Virus record (IMG/VR): IMGVR_UViG_3300032288_002130 | Location: 1-52,166 of that record | From: a virus | Length of the DNA: 52,166 nucleotides | Reading direction: 5' to 3' (one strand) | Shown here: positions 1 to 8,018 of the stretch, in pieces | Numbering within the stretch: the stretch's first letter is position 1 | How the letters are laid out: each line of letters begins with the position of its first letter | Notes under the pieces: model-generated | What the model was told of the DNA's origin: nothing | Databases searched by the model: none | Seen by the model: only the letters and a program-made list of their open reading frames with translations | Translations under genes and position numbers: made by a program

Positions 1-1743
1 CCTAGTACATTTACAGATGCTACTGATTCGACCAGCACAAGCACAGGGTCGGTTGTTATTTCTGGTGGATTAGGTGTAGCCAAAAACTTATACGTAGGTG
101 GAAACTTAATTGTATCCGGCACTACAACTACTATTAACACAGCTAATTTAAACATTGCCGATAATCTTATAACTTTAAACAGCGATTTTACCAGCGGTAC
201 ACCTACTGAAAATGCAGGTATTGAAGTTAAACGTGGCGCACAAGCTACCACTGCAATTCGTTGGTTAGAAAATGGAACCAGCGGTAAGTGGCAAATTACC
301 AATGACGGAACAAACTATTACGATATCCGTTTTGGTTCAGCAACTATCAGTTTGAGTACAGAAACATCTGGAAATTATGTGGCCGCAGTATCCGCAGGAA
401 CAGGTATTACAATTAGCGGTAGCGGAGCAAGCAATGCTACTGTTACTGTTACTAACGCAGGTGTAACCAGCAACGTAGCAGGTACAGGTATTAGCGTAAG
501 TGGAGCAACTGGCGCTGTTACAATTACCAACACAGGCGTAACTAGTATATCTGCTACAAGTCCAATTGTGGCCAGTGCCAGCACAGGCGGTGTTGCACTA
601 AGCCACGCAAACAGCGGTGCTGTTAGTGGAACATACGGAGCTGGTAATGCTATTCCAGTTATTGCAGTTAACGCTACTGGACATATTACAAGTCTAAGTA
701 CAACGACATTAAGCGCACTACAAACAGTACAAGCAGTCGATAGTGATAGTGGATATTCATGGAGCTCAACTGGAACCAGCGCAGTTGGAACTAACCTCCG
801 TGTAGTCAGCGGTACTGGTATTGACGTTGACGTAGATACTGCTAACGTTGCTTTACGTGTAACTAACACTGACAAGGGTAGCAGTCAAAGTATTTTTAAA
901 AATATTGCGGATAGTGGCGGCACAGTACAATTCAGTGCAGGATCAAACAGCGACAATCTAAGATTTGCAGGAGGCGGCATTGCTAGTGTAAGTTTTAATA
1001 GTACCAATAAGTCAGTAACTATTACAGCAACAGAAGCAGATACATTAAGTAGCGTAACTGGCCGCGGCAATAGTACAGGTAGTGCAATCAGTATTACTAA
1101 TACAACAGGTAGCTCAGGTACAACTACTGGTGCTTTAGTAGTCAGTGGCGGTATTGGAGCAGGCTATAGTAACTTTGCTGGCCTAGGCACAACTGCAAAA
1201 ATTACACCGCGTATGACAGGTGTGTCATTGGCCTCAGGCAACAGTAGTCAACTTGAAATTAACAACGCAGGTAGCGGAGCATGTAACATCAGTTTCCATA
1301 GAGAAGGCGTATACGGTGCTCACTTTGGTTTAGACACCGATAACTGGTTCAGCACATATGGCTGGAGTGCAGGCTCTGGTTATACAGCTATGCGCCACGG
1401 TGAACTAGATGTTCGTGGCGGCATTACTGCTACAGGCGAAGTTACTGCTTATTCGGATGTTAGACTAAAAGAAAATATTCAGTTAATTCCAGATGCTCTA
1501 AACAAAGTCCTTCAACTTCGTGGTGTAACATTTACTCGTATTGACACTAAAACACATGGCACTGGTGTAATTGCTCAGGAAGTACAAAAGGTATTACCAG
1601 AAGCAGTTAAGGTTGGACATGAAGATGATATTCTAACTGTTAACTACGGAAGCATGGTAGGTCTATTGATTGAAAGTATCAAAGACCTTAAAGCAGAACT
1701 AGATGCTGTAAAAGCAGAATTAGCAGAATTACGCGGCCAGTGA
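1..1743 (+). CDS. Tail fibre protein with C-terminal S74 intramolecular chaperone (5' partial)
   Basis: The frame is open from base 1, so the gene starts upstream of the window; 580 codons are present. The visible part is a Gly/Ser/Thr-rich fibre shaft with repeated units such as GTGITISGSG and GTGISVSGATG. The last ~100 residues carry SDVRLKENI, GVIAQEVQKVLPEAV and VNYGSMVGLL, the signature of the peptidase S74 domain that trimerises phage fibres and then cuts itself off. In this family the cut lies just before the Ser of SDxRxK, here codon 1453-1455. A coiled coil (IKDLKAELDAVKAELAELR) ends the protein. It is probably a host-recognition fibre. The 3' end overlaps the convergent gene by 15 bp. 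Confidence 0.85.
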   Translation, partial: PSTFTDATDSTSTSTGSVVISGGLGVAKNLYVGGNLIVSGTTTTINTANLNIADNLITLNSDFTSGTPTENAGIEVKRGAQATTAIRWLENGTSGKWQITNDGTNYYDIRFGSATISLSTETSGNYVAAVSAGTGITISGSGASNATVTVTNAGVTSNVAGTGISVSGATGAVTITNTGVTSISATSPIVASASTGGVALSHANSGAVSGTYGAGNAIPVIAVNATGHITSLSTTTLSALQTVQAVDSDSGYSWSSTGTSAVGTNLRVVSGTGIDVDVDTANVALRVTNTDKGSSQSIFKNIADSGGTVQFSAGSNSDNLRFAGGGIASVSFNSTNKSVTITATEADTLSSVTGRGNSTGSAISITNTTGSSGTTTGALVVSGGIGAGYSNFAGLGTTAKITPRMTGVSLASGNSSQLEINNAGSGACNISFHREGVYGAHFGLDTDNWFSTYGWSAGSGYTAMRHGELDVRGGITATGEVTAYSDVRLKENIQLIPDALNKVLQLRGVTFTRIDTKTHGTGVIAQEVQKVLPEAVKVGHEDDILTVNYGSMVGLLIESIKDLKAELDAVKAELAELRGQ

Positions 1744-2124
1744 TCGGCAAGCTACAAACTTGCCTTTCCAGCGTTTTAACTTCGGCATCCAATATAAAGC
1801 CGCTGGCTCGTATTCTTCATATTGGGAATAATATTGACACCTGCTCATGTCTAAGTCACAGGCACGAATTAAACTTTCTCTGAAGTCGTGATCATAAATT
1901 AGTTGCTTTGATACTGCTGTAGGATTTTCTATATTAAAGCAATGAGATACTTCAAAGTACCATCTTTGAACATAACTGACATTGTCCCGGTAAAGTCGAT
2001 TAAGATAAGGATTAAAAAATTGTTTAGACCAACAATGAAGAAGATCTATACTTCTAAATTCGACTAGTTTATACTGCGGCTGAGCGGGCGGCGTAATAGG
2101 GAATGGTATTACTTTCGCTGTCAT
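1729..2124 (-). CDS. Conserved-looking hypothetical protein (131 aa)
   Basis: Not recognised. The protein is rich in aromatic residues and has no signal peptide or membrane segment. It is the last gene of the minus-strand group that begins with gp14, and its start lies 56 bp inside the Nudix gene. The only in-frame ATG is at 2124 until residue 94, so this start is preferred although no strong Shine-Dalgarno is seen. Its 3' end overlaps the convergent fibre gene by 15 bp. Confidence 0.6.
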   Translation of the reverse strand: MTAKVIPFPITPPAQPQYKLVEFRSIDLLHCWSKQFFNPYLNRLYRDNVSYVQRWYFEVSHCFNIENPTAVSKQLIYDHDFRESLIRACDLDMSRCQYYSQYEEYEPAALYWMPKLKRWKGKFVACRSLAA

Positions 2125-2560
2125 AATCTTTTGTTCTTATATGTTTGATCATTGCATCTAATTTGTTTCTAAAACTTTTACTCAGCAATAAATTTCTAGC
2201 ACCCTGATGCAATGGTTTGGGCCATTGACCTAAATTAATCCAGCAGTAACCTGCACTTTCGTGATTAATATTTGGAATGAATTCTTCTTGAACTACACAA
2301 CAAAAACTGTCATAAACAAATCCGCCGTCTTTGCTTTTATATTGATGCAATGGATATACTTTGATTAAGTCGGGAACAAAACCAACTTCTTCTTGAATTT
2401 CTCTCATTAGTGTTTGAATGGGTCGCTCACCTTTTTCTCTTTTACCGCCCCATAGGCTCCATGTTAAAGGAAAACTAGAATCTGTACTACGCAACTGCAT
2501 TAACACTCTGTTAGTGTCTATGCTATAAAAGATTGCACCAGTTGCGCTAATAGTTTTCAC
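2069..2560 (-). CDS. Nudix hydrolase
   Basis: A 163-residue protein with a complete Nudix box at residues 39-61, fitting G-x5-E-x7-R-E-U-x-E-E-x-G-U (GKREKGE then REIQEEVGF). Family members cleave nucleoside diphosphates linked to another group, such as oxidised dNTPs, NADH/ADP-ribose or capped RNA; the substrate cannot be read from the sequence. The start ATG overlaps the gp15 stop (ATGA), so it is translationally coupled to tail genes. T4 carries NudE with the same fold, but this gene is placed among late genes. Confidence 0.88.
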   Translation of the reverse strand: MKTISATGAIFYSIDTNRVLMQLRSTDSSFPLTWSLWGGKREKGERPIQTLMREIQEEVGFVPDLIKVYPLHQYKSKDGGFVYDSFCCVVQEEFIPNINHESAGYCWINLGQWPKPLHQGARNLLLSKSFRNKLDAMIKHIRTKDYDSESNTIPYYAARSAAV

Positions 2561-3906
2561 AAATACAGTCTCCAGTAACCTTCTTTATAAATGCCTTGAT
2601 AAACATCGATCCATTCGCCGCCAACCCATTTGTATTTTAACATTGTGTTAGCATTAGTAACAATATTTAGTTCCTGTTCTGTTTGACTGTTAAATGCAAC
2701 ATACCAGTTAGTTCCATTGAACTCGATGATATCATTGGCCTTAGCTCCTACATTATTCCACTGAGGAATATTAGGAGTATCTGCAACTAACAAGTAACGT
2801 TGTCCTATAGCCGCGTTAGGCAAATTACCAGTACCGGGTGCATTTTTACTAGGATCAATAATACCATTGACTAAGTCTAGTGTGTCGTTTGGCATAGTAT
2901 TTTGGTCAATAGTAAAATGTAGTCTAGTAGGATCACTGTCATAGGCTATAGTGCCAATGATATCTGTATCTTTGAATCCTGGATTTGGAGATTCGCTGGG
3001 CCTTAGTCTAAGTTGACTAACTCCAGGACGAAGTTCTCCGTACGGTTTAATTTCGTTTAACCATTCTAAGCCAACATTTTGTCCTGTGCTGTTTAACAGA
3101 TATACTTTATTGCCTTCTACTTCTATTTTGCGATTTTCATAAGTCAATACCAGATATGATTTAGTAGTTGGTTCGTCGGTGGTAAAAGTTTCTGGAAAAG
3201 TATCTAAATCATATCCGCTAGTAGCAGTTTGAATGCTACCTATAATGTTATAGATAAGAACTTGACGTTTAACTTTAGCAGGAGGATTGATCCAAATTGG
3301 CATTATAAAAGTTACTGTAGCAAAATCTAGTTGCTCGTCATTGCCTACTGGTAAACTACGATTACTCCATTGCACATTAGTCATTTCAACGTAAGTTAAA
3401 GCACTCCAATCAAACACGTTTCCGCTACTGCGAATATTAACACCAGGATTAAATGCCACTGCCAATTGCTCTAAGATCTGCATTTTTTGGTCAGTATTAC
3501 TGGTACAAATGTCGCAAACAACTTCTAAATCATAAGGTACTGGCATATAGCGTTCAACTGTATAAGTGTCACCGGTACTGCTTTCATATACTCCGAGATT
3601 TTTATTGTAAGTTTTTTCGTAGACTTGTACTTTGTCTTGATAAGTAGGATTGTTTCTGCGAGCCGAATTCATACTAAATGATTGAATATGAACACTGATC
3701 ATGGGCACAGTATTCAATGCATTTTCACTGTTATTGGACAATATATGTGCTACCATTCGACTAGTGTCACCGTAACGCACAGGAACTCGTTGAAAAATTT
3801 CTGTGCCATTTTTATCTACACCCATGCGAACACTTAGTCCTGCAAACAGGCGCATAAATTGTTCTAGATATCTTTTTATCTGCTGATCATAAAAAAACTG
3901 TTGCAT
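2557..3906 (-). CDS. 15: Tail sheath stabiliser / tail completion protein, gp15-like
   Basis: The 449-residue protein starts MQQFFYDQQIKRYLEQFMRLF and continues with FQRVPVRYGDTSRM. It resembles the N-terminus of T4 gp15 (YFYNSSFRRYATLMGDLFSN, then a VPITYAS segment). gp15 forms the hexameric ring that caps the tail tube and sheath for joining to the neck. It is longer than T4 gp15 (272 aa). The extra C-terminal part includes a GTNWYVAF segment like the small domains inserted in the sheath protein of this genome. It follows gp14 with a TAATG overlap, giving the T4 order 14-15. The identification comes from recalled family sequence, not a search. Confidence 0.75.
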   Translation of the reverse strand: MQQFFYDQQIKRYLEQFMRLFAGLSVRMGVDKNGTEIFQRVPVRYGDTSRMVAHILSNNSENALNTVPMISVHIQSFSMNSARRNNPTYQDKVQVYEKTYNKNLGVYESSTGDTYTVERYMPVPYDLEVVCDICTSNTDQKMQILEQLAVAFNPGVNIRSSGNVFDWSALTYVEMTNVQWSNRSLPVGNDEQLDFATVTFIMPIWINPPAKVKRQVLIYNIIGSIQTATSGYDLDTFPETFTTDEPTTKSYLVLTYENRKIEVEGNKVYLLNSTGQNVGLEWLNEIKPYGELRPGVSQLRLRPSESPNPGFKDTDIIGTIAYDSDPTRLHFTIDQNTMPNDTLDLVNGIIDPSKNAPGTGNLPNAAIGQRYLLVADTPNIPQWNNVGAKANDIIEFNGTNWYVAFNSQTEQELNIVTNANTMLKYKWVGGEWIDVYQGIYKEGYWRLYL

Positions 3907-4913
3907 TAGTTGTCCGCCTTAGGTTTTCTACTGGTAACAATCTTACTAAGGGCTTGTCTTTCTTCAAACTCGCGTTTGCCAATGGCTGTAAGATTTTCGT
4001 TATTAATAAATCCACCGGCATTAATTGTTTTACTGGTCCATGTACTAGTATCAATATTGTCGTACATTCTATGCCAGCGTTTACCTCTGAATTGGAATAA
4101 ACGATGCGGTTTAAAGTCATTGCGAATATACAAGTCACCTTGATTAGGATCTAACGGAAAGCTGTCGCCAATGGGCACCGGTTGGCCAGGCTCCCATCCA
4201 GGAGTTTCATCTGCATAGTTTACTAAATGCTGAGTCAATGGAGTTACTGTCGGACTATTAGATTCCGCTTCAGCAACAATAGCATCTGTAATATCCAATA
4301 AAGTGTTTAGTGTTCCTTGATTAGCAGTAATACTATCGGGATCATTAGGATCGCCTAAAATTTGTTTGTATTCTTGACTGTCTGTTAACGGTACACATTT
4401 AACACGCCAAATATGCGGCCACCAAGTAGGACTATATCCCTCTTGACCTTTGGCCGCATCTTGCACAACGTAAAACTTACGCATAGGCGCTTTGGTAGTA
4501 TCTAATGCTGTATCATCAATTTGATGTGGTAGCTCTAGTACATCACCTGCCATGAGTTTTCTGCCCATGCGAGCTATCATGTCGTTGATATGAAAAGTAA
4601 TAAAAATTGTATCAGTTTGTAAAAATAATCCAAACTGGCTAAGGTCAAAATCAGCATCGCTTACTTGGTAAACACCCCTAAGCTCATAGATATCCTGTTC
4701 ATACTTGCGGTCCCTGTTTTCCATGAAAATAACGTCTTGAATAGTAATTTCAGGGATGTCTTTGTTTTTTATCTTTTGATCGCTGACATCGGGGCCCAAG
4801 TACTTGTGTACATAAACACCAGTACCACCTATTTCAAACTGATTTTTTACGGCACTATCAATGAAATAATAGTCCTTACTTTTATAGTTTCTCCAAAGCG
4901 ATAAACGTGCCAT
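3906..4913 (-). CDS. 14: Neck protein, gp14-like
   Basis: 335 residues from ATG 4913 (MARLSLWRN). This start is preferred over an upstream TTG because AGGA lies 5-8 nt before it. The segments QFGLFLQTDTIFITFH and AGDVLELPH match the layout of T4 gp14, a neck protein that closes the filled head before tail joining. The C-terminal half contains a short module (GDLYIRND...LFQFRGKRWHRMY) like the units inserted in the sheath. It is the first gene of the minus-strand late unit, behind a GGTAAATA box at 4932-4939. The head-to-head early promoter for the plus strand starts only 5 bp further on. Confidence 0.72.
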   Translation of the reverse strand: MARLSLWRNYKSKDYYFIDSAVKNQFEIGGTGVYVHKYLGPDVSDQKIKNKDIPEITIQDVIFMENRDRKYEQDIYELRGVYQVSDADFDLSQFGLFLQTDTIFITFHINDMIARMGRKLMAGDVLELPHQIDDTALDTTKAPMRKFYVVQDAAKGQEGYSPTWWPHIWRVKCVPLTDSQEYKQILGDPNDPDSITANQGTLNTLLDITDAIVAEAESNSPTVTPLTQHLVNYADETPGWEPGQPVPIGDSFPLDPNQGDLYIRNDFKPHRLFQFRGKRWHRMYDNIDTSTWTSKTINAGGFINNENLTAIGKREFEERQALSKIVTSRKPKADN

Positions 4914-4931
4914 TTCTTGTCCTAATAGCAA

Positions 4932-4939
4932 TATTTACC
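4932..4939 (-). promoter_or_regulatory. T4-type late promoter box for the 14-15 unit
   Basis: Minus-strand GGTAAATA, one of many TAAATA boxes before virion genes here, 18 nt from the gp14 ATG and followed by an AGGA ribosome site. It lies immediately beside the divergent early promoter at 4944-4972. Confidence 0.6.
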
Positions 4940-4943
4940 TAAA

Positions 4944-4972
4944 TTGACTTTAATAAAAGTATGCGTTATAAT
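4944..4972 (+). promoter_or_regulatory. Sigma70-type early promoter, leaderless
   Basis: TTGACT (4944-4949), 17-bp spacer, TATAAT (4967-4972). The ATG begins at 4979, exactly where transcription would start (7 nt after the last -10 base), so the mRNA should have no leader. Confidence 0.8.
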
Positions 4973-4978
4973 AGCAAA

Positions 4979-5236
4979 ATGGAAATCAATACCAGCTTAG
5001 ATTGGGCCAGCGTAAGTGCAAAATTGCGAGAAAACGCTAGTGCAGTCGGATCCGATCCAAAATTTAACAAAATGTTAAAACATTTGGATGACCTTGTGCG
5101 TGTAATAAGTAATTTGGAAGTTGAAATCCGTAGAACCAAAAAAATCCCGTCAAACTATCACAGTTTAGTATCCAAAATTAACGAAGAAATTGCCGAAGTA
5201 GAAATGATACTAATGCTAGCGGCACTTTACAAGTAA
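4979..5236 (+). CDS. Small early protein, unknown (85 aa)
   Basis: Not recognised. A mostly helical, charged protein (DDLVRVISNLEVEIRRTKK, then INEEIAEVEMILMLAALYK), probably a coiled coil. An in-frame ATG at 4961 exists, but it lies inside the promoter spacer; ATG 4979 coincides with the predicted start of transcription, so the shorter form is chosen. It is the first of two early genes running away from the gp14 unit. Confidence 0.65.
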   Translation: MEINTSLDWASVSAKLRENASAVGSDPKFNKMLKHLDDLVRVISNLEVEIRRTKKIPSNYHSLVSKINEEIAEVEMILMLAALYK

Positions 5237-5265
5237 TTGACAAAAACTTATTTTGACTATATAAT
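5237..5265 (+). promoter_or_regulatory. Consensus sigma70-type early promoter
   Basis: TTGACA (5237-5242), 17-bp spacer, TATAAT (5260-5265): a perfect match to the bacterial consensus. It is followed by a normal leader with CGGAGA before the ATG at 5288. Confidence 0.88.
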
Positions 5266-5287
5266 ACTACTTTTACCGGAGACCTGA

Positions 5288-6436
5288 ATGGCAACTCGTA
5301 AGTCTGTAGACCCTAATACCAAACATTTTCCAAAACAAGTTCATGCTAGAACAGGAGAAGCCAAATTTGTAGGCGACGAACCAGTATGGCACGAAATGCC
5401 CTTTAATCGTCAATCCGGATTGCTACGAGCATTAAATTGGTATAATTATAACTGCGACAGCAAACAGGCCAACGAATTTGTCTATCAGTTTCTAGCGCAA
5501 TATCCTAAGCGCAAAAAACAAGCAGATTATTTTAAAGCCAACGGCAGTATTCCTACTACGTTCGGCTGGCTAGCCCGTATGATTCGTATGGGTTGGAAAC
5601 CTACGCTGACTGAGTCAAAACGACTAGTTAAAGCAATTTCTGCCGCTACCCCCGAGACAGTTAAAAAAGTAGAAAAGAAAACTGAAGTAGAAACTTACAA
5701 GCCCAATATTCAAGACCGCTTGCGAGAAATGATGCACGAATGTGCAGGAGACATTGAAGGTGGCATTGATGACTTTGTGCTCAGCGGTTGTAAAGAAGAT
5801 AACATTAGGGCATTTGCTATTTTAAAACAGCACAATTTGCCACAGGTCCAGGCAAATAAAATGCTGACTATGTTTACTCCTAGAATTGCTGAAATTGCAG
5901 AAACTCTCGAAGGCAAAGACAAACAACTAGTAGAAGGCTACAGTAACTTTACTAAGGTACAGCTCAAGGCCCTGCTTAAAGCCTACGGACTAATTGTTAA
6001 AGATATTGAAAGTTACGTCAATACCAAAAAAGTAACAAGAAAGCCTCGCTTGGCCAAGCCCAAGAGCGCGGAAAAACTCACAGCTAAAATTAAGTTCAAG
6101 AAAGAAGATACTGCACTTAAGGTAGTATCGGCACAGCCAACCCAAATTATTGGGGCCAGCGAAGTATGGGTATTCAATACCAAAACACGGAAACTAGGTG
6201 TATACGTAGCAGACAGCATCACGGGGCCGTTGGGAGTCAAAGGTACTAGCATTACTGGTTTTGATACAGCTTCTAGCATTCAAAAAACTATGCGTAAGCC
6301 CGTAGAACAAGTTAAGGAGTTTATGGGTATGACCAAAGCCGGTGCTAGAAAATGGCTTAAAGGTGTACGTAGCGTAGACACAAAACTTAACGGCAGAATG
6401 AACGAAGATATTCTAATTCTCCGCGCATTCAAGTAA
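5288..6436 (+). CDS. Early protein of unknown function (382 aa)
   Basis: Not assigned. It starts after a consensus early promoter and a CGGAGA ribosome site. The N-terminal ~110 residues contain a basic, aromatic region (RALNWYNYNCDSKQANEF, YPKRKKQADYFKANG). The middle is helical, and residues ~240-275 are strongly basic (TKKVTRKPRLAKPKSAEK), suggesting nucleic-acid contact. The C-terminus (GASEVWVFNTKTRKLGVY and following) looks like a small folded domain. A strong early promoter and a basic linker fit a host-takeover or DNA-associated protein, but that is inference. Confidence 0.75.
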   Translation: MATRKSVDPNTKHFPKQVHARTGEAKFVGDEPVWHEMPFNRQSGLLRALNWYNYNCDSKQANEFVYQFLAQYPKRKKQADYFKANGSIPTTFGWLARMIRMGWKPTLTESKRLVKAISAATPETVKKVEKKTEVETYKPNIQDRLREMMHECAGDIEGGIDDFVLSGCKEDNIRAFAILKQHNLPQVQANKMLTMFTPRIAEIAETLEGKDKQLVEGYSNFTKVQLKALLKAYGLIVKDIESYVNTKKVTRKPRLAKPKSAEKLTAKIKFKKEDTALKVVSAQPTQIIGASEVWVFNTKTRKLGVYVADSITGPLGVKGTSITGFDTASSIQKTMRKPVEQVKEFMGMTKAGARKWLKGVRSVDTKLNGRMNEDILILRAFK

Positions 6437-6449
6437 CGACTCCAAGAGC

Positions 6450-6457
6450 TATAAATA
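6450..6457 (+). promoter_or_regulatory. Late promoter TATAAATA for gene 13
   Basis: Exact T4 late consensus TATAAATA, predicted start near 6463, 13 nt before the ATG at 6476, with TAAGGA as ribosome site. Confidence 0.78.
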
Positions 6458-6472
6458 GTCAATAAGGACTAT
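6455..6472 (+). promoter_or_regulatory. Hairpin over the gene 13 ribosome site (present only in read-through RNA)
   Basis: ATAGTC (6455-6460), AATAAG loop, GACTAT (6467-6472). The right arm takes part of the TAAGGA ribosome site. RNA started at the late promoter (about 6463) would lack the left arm, while RNA read through from the early gene upstream would contain the whole hairpin. T4 genes e and soc are known to use this arrangement. Confidence 0.45.
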
Positions 6473-6475
6473 ATT

Positions 6476-7213
6476 ATGGCTCAAAGAGATAAAGTAATTG
6501 ACGAATTAGAACGCCGTTTAGGCGGTAGCATGGTCGACGTTGAACTAGACCGAGAAGACTATGATTTGTGTATAGATAAAGCTCTCTCAAAATTTCGTCA
6601 ACGTTCCAGCCGAGCAGTGGAAGAAGCTTATCTTGTTTTAGATTTAGAACAAGGTAAAAGCGAATATATTTTACCTACTGAAGTTATGGAAGTAAGGGTA
6701 ATATATCGAAGGGTTGCGGGTGGCTTGGCCACAGCAGGACAAGATATCGAGCCTTTTGAAGCTGGCTTTTTGAATACATATTTGCTTAACAGCGCACGAG
6801 CCGGCGGCCTTTTAACTTTCGAACTTTACAGTCAATATCGAGAACTAGTAGGACGTATGTTTGGCGCCCATGTTATTTTTAATTGGTACCCACAGCGCCA
6901 TACCTTACTAATTCATAGAAATATTAGAGCAGACGACAGCGTAATTTTACATGTTTATATGCATCGTCCAGAAGAATATTTGCTAGACGATCCATACGGT
7001 GCTCCATGGATCAAAGACTATGCACTTGCACATTGTAAAATGATATTAGGACAAGCTCGTAGTAAATTTGCACAAGTTGCTGGACCCGGCGGTGGCACCA
7101 CACTTAACGGCGATGCACTAAAAACCGAAGCTCAAGCCGAAATCGAAAAGTTAGAAACCGAACTAACCCAATACATCGAAGGCGGAACACCATATACATT
7201 TATTATTGGTTAA
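6476..7213 (+). CDS. 13: Neck protein, gp13-like
   Basis: A 245-residue protein starting MAQRDKVIDELERRLGGSMVDVELD, followed by a helical DLCIDKALSKFRQRS segment and a mixed-strand body (FNWYPQRHTLLIH). This is typical of gp13-type neck/head-completion proteins, which bind the portal and, with gp14, close the head. It sits next to gp14/gp15, though on the opposite strand and separated from them by two early genes, unlike T4 where 13-14-15 are contiguous. It is expressed from a consensus late promoter. Confidence 0.68.
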   Translation: MAQRDKVIDELERRLGGSMVDVELDREDYDLCIDKALSKFRQRSSRAVEEAYLVLDLEQGKSEYILPTEVMEVRVIYRRVAGGLATAGQDIEPFEAGFLNTYLLNSARAGGLLTFELYSQYRELVGRMFGAHVIFNWYPQRHTLLIHRNIRADDSVILHVYMHRPEEYLLDDPYGAPWIKDYALAHCKMILGQARSKFAQVAGPGGGTTLNGDALKTEAQAEIEKLETELTQYIEGGTPYTFIIG

Positions 7214-7221
7214 ACTTGTTC

Positions 7222-7250
7222 TTGTAGGAAATTGACCCCGGTGCTAAAAT
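7222..7250 (+). promoter_or_regulatory. Probable early promoter for dNMP kinase
   Basis: TTGTAG (7222-7227), 17-bp spacer, TAAAAT (7245-7250), start predicted near 7257. A TTGACC at 7232 is an alternative -35 with a poorer -10. The -10 lies in the loop of the terminator-like hairpin at 7235-7274. Confidence 0.5.
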
Positions 7251-7274
7251 ATATTATTCATACTGGGGTTTTTT
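7235..7274 (+). terminator. Terminator-like hairpin around the dNMP kinase promoter
   Basis: ACCCCGGTG (7235-7243) pairs with TACTGGGGT (7261-7269): 9 bp including two G-U pairs, directly followed by six T. It would end late transcripts from gene 13, and it hides the GGGG ribosome site. RNA started at the local early promoter (~7257) starts inside the loop and escapes. Confidence 0.62.
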
Positions 7275-7916
7275 ATGATTATCGGAATTTGCGGTTTTAT
7301 TGGTAGCGGTAAAGATACTATTGCAGATTATCTAGTTAACACACACGAATTCAGACGAGAAAGTTTTGCTAACACTCTTAAAGATGCAGTTAGTTCTGTG
7401 TTTAACTGGGATAGGACGTTATTAGAAGGACGAACTAAACAGGCCCGTGAATGGAGAGAACAGCCCGACGAATGGTGGAGTAAACGTCTAGGACGAGAAA
7501 TTACACCCAGGTGGGTATTACAGTACTGGGGCACAGAAGTTTGCCGTAAAAGTTTTCATGACGACATTTGGATTGCTAGTTTAGAAAATAAAATTAGACA
7601 GAGCCAAGACAATGTTGTTATCACCGACTGTAGATTCCCTAACGAAATTAAAAGTATAAAATCTGCTGGCGGATATATAGTTAGAGTAAAAAGAGGCGAA
7701 GAACCCGAGTGGTACGATGCGGCCCTTAGCTACAACAAAGGCGAATGGTCAAATATGACTTGGGCTCTGAGCAGGGGTAGATTACAGCAATTAAACGTTC
7801 ATGCCAGCGAATATTCTTGGGTTGGTACGGAGTTTGATTTTGTGTTTGATAACAACTCGACGCTAAGTAGTTTATACGATCAAGTAGAATTAGCCCTAGA
7901 TACGATGCAGGCATAA
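7275..7916 (+). CDS. 1: Deoxynucleoside monophosphate kinase (T4 gp1 family)
   Basis: 213 residues with a P-loop GFIGSGKDT at 7-15 and the dNMP-kinase pattern W..R...LGREITPRWVLQYWGTEVCR, then VVITDCRFPNEI. The family converts dNMPs to dNDPs for phage DNA synthesis in the cytoplasm. The ATG follows GGGG and six T. It is an early-type gene lying between two late genes (13 and 18) and is flanked by its own promoter/terminator-like element. It is close to the usual family length of about 240. Confidence 0.92.
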   Translation: MIIGICGFIGSGKDTIADYLVNTHEFRRESFANTLKDAVSSVFNWDRTLLEGRTKQAREWREQPDEWWSKRLGREITPRWVLQYWGTEVCRKSFHDDIWIASLENKIRQSQDNVVITDCRFPNEIKSIKSAGGYIVRVKRGEEPEWYDAALSYNKGEWSNMTWALSRGRLQQLNVHASEYSWVGTEFDFVFDNNSTLSSLYDQVELALDTMQA

Positions 7917-7937
7917 TTCTAAAAAACCTATGTTTAG

Positions 7938-7944
7938 CTAAATA
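7938..7944 (+). promoter_or_regulatory. Late promoter box 1 before the sheath gene
   Basis: CTAAATA, first of three boxes within 70 bp upstream of gene 18. Confidence 0.55.
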
Positions 7945-7966
7945 ACCCGGTTTTCCGCTAGGTAGC

Positions 7967-7974
7967 GATAAATA
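7967..7974 (+). promoter_or_regulatory. Late promoter box 2 before the sheath gene
   Basis: GATAAATA, start predicted near 7980. Confidence 0.6.
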
Positions 7975-7997
7975 TTTGGACATCCAAGTATTTGGAC

Positions 7998-8004
7998 CTA
8001 AATA
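7998..8004 (+). promoter_or_regulatory. Late promoter box 3 before the sheath gene
   Basis: CTAAATA, start predicted near 8010, 9 nt before the ATG. The box touches the AGAGG ribosome site, so RNA from it may lack most of that site. Confidence 0.5.
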
Positions 8005-8018
8005 GAGGAAAACACAAT

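Larger units (their letters stand above)
7950..8013 (+). promoter_or_regulatory. Long-range pairing over the sheath ribosome site
   Basis: GTTTTCC (7950-7956) is complementary to GGAAAAC (8007-8013), which contains the end of the AGAGGAAAA ribosome site. RNAs from boxes 2 and 3 start downstream of the left arm. Only 7 bp across 50 nt, so chance is possible. Confidence 0.25.

Noticed and set aside
7973-7997. TATTTGGAC direct repeats as an attachment site
   Set aside because: There is no integrase in the window, the phage type is lytic, and the repeats sit in a promoter region.
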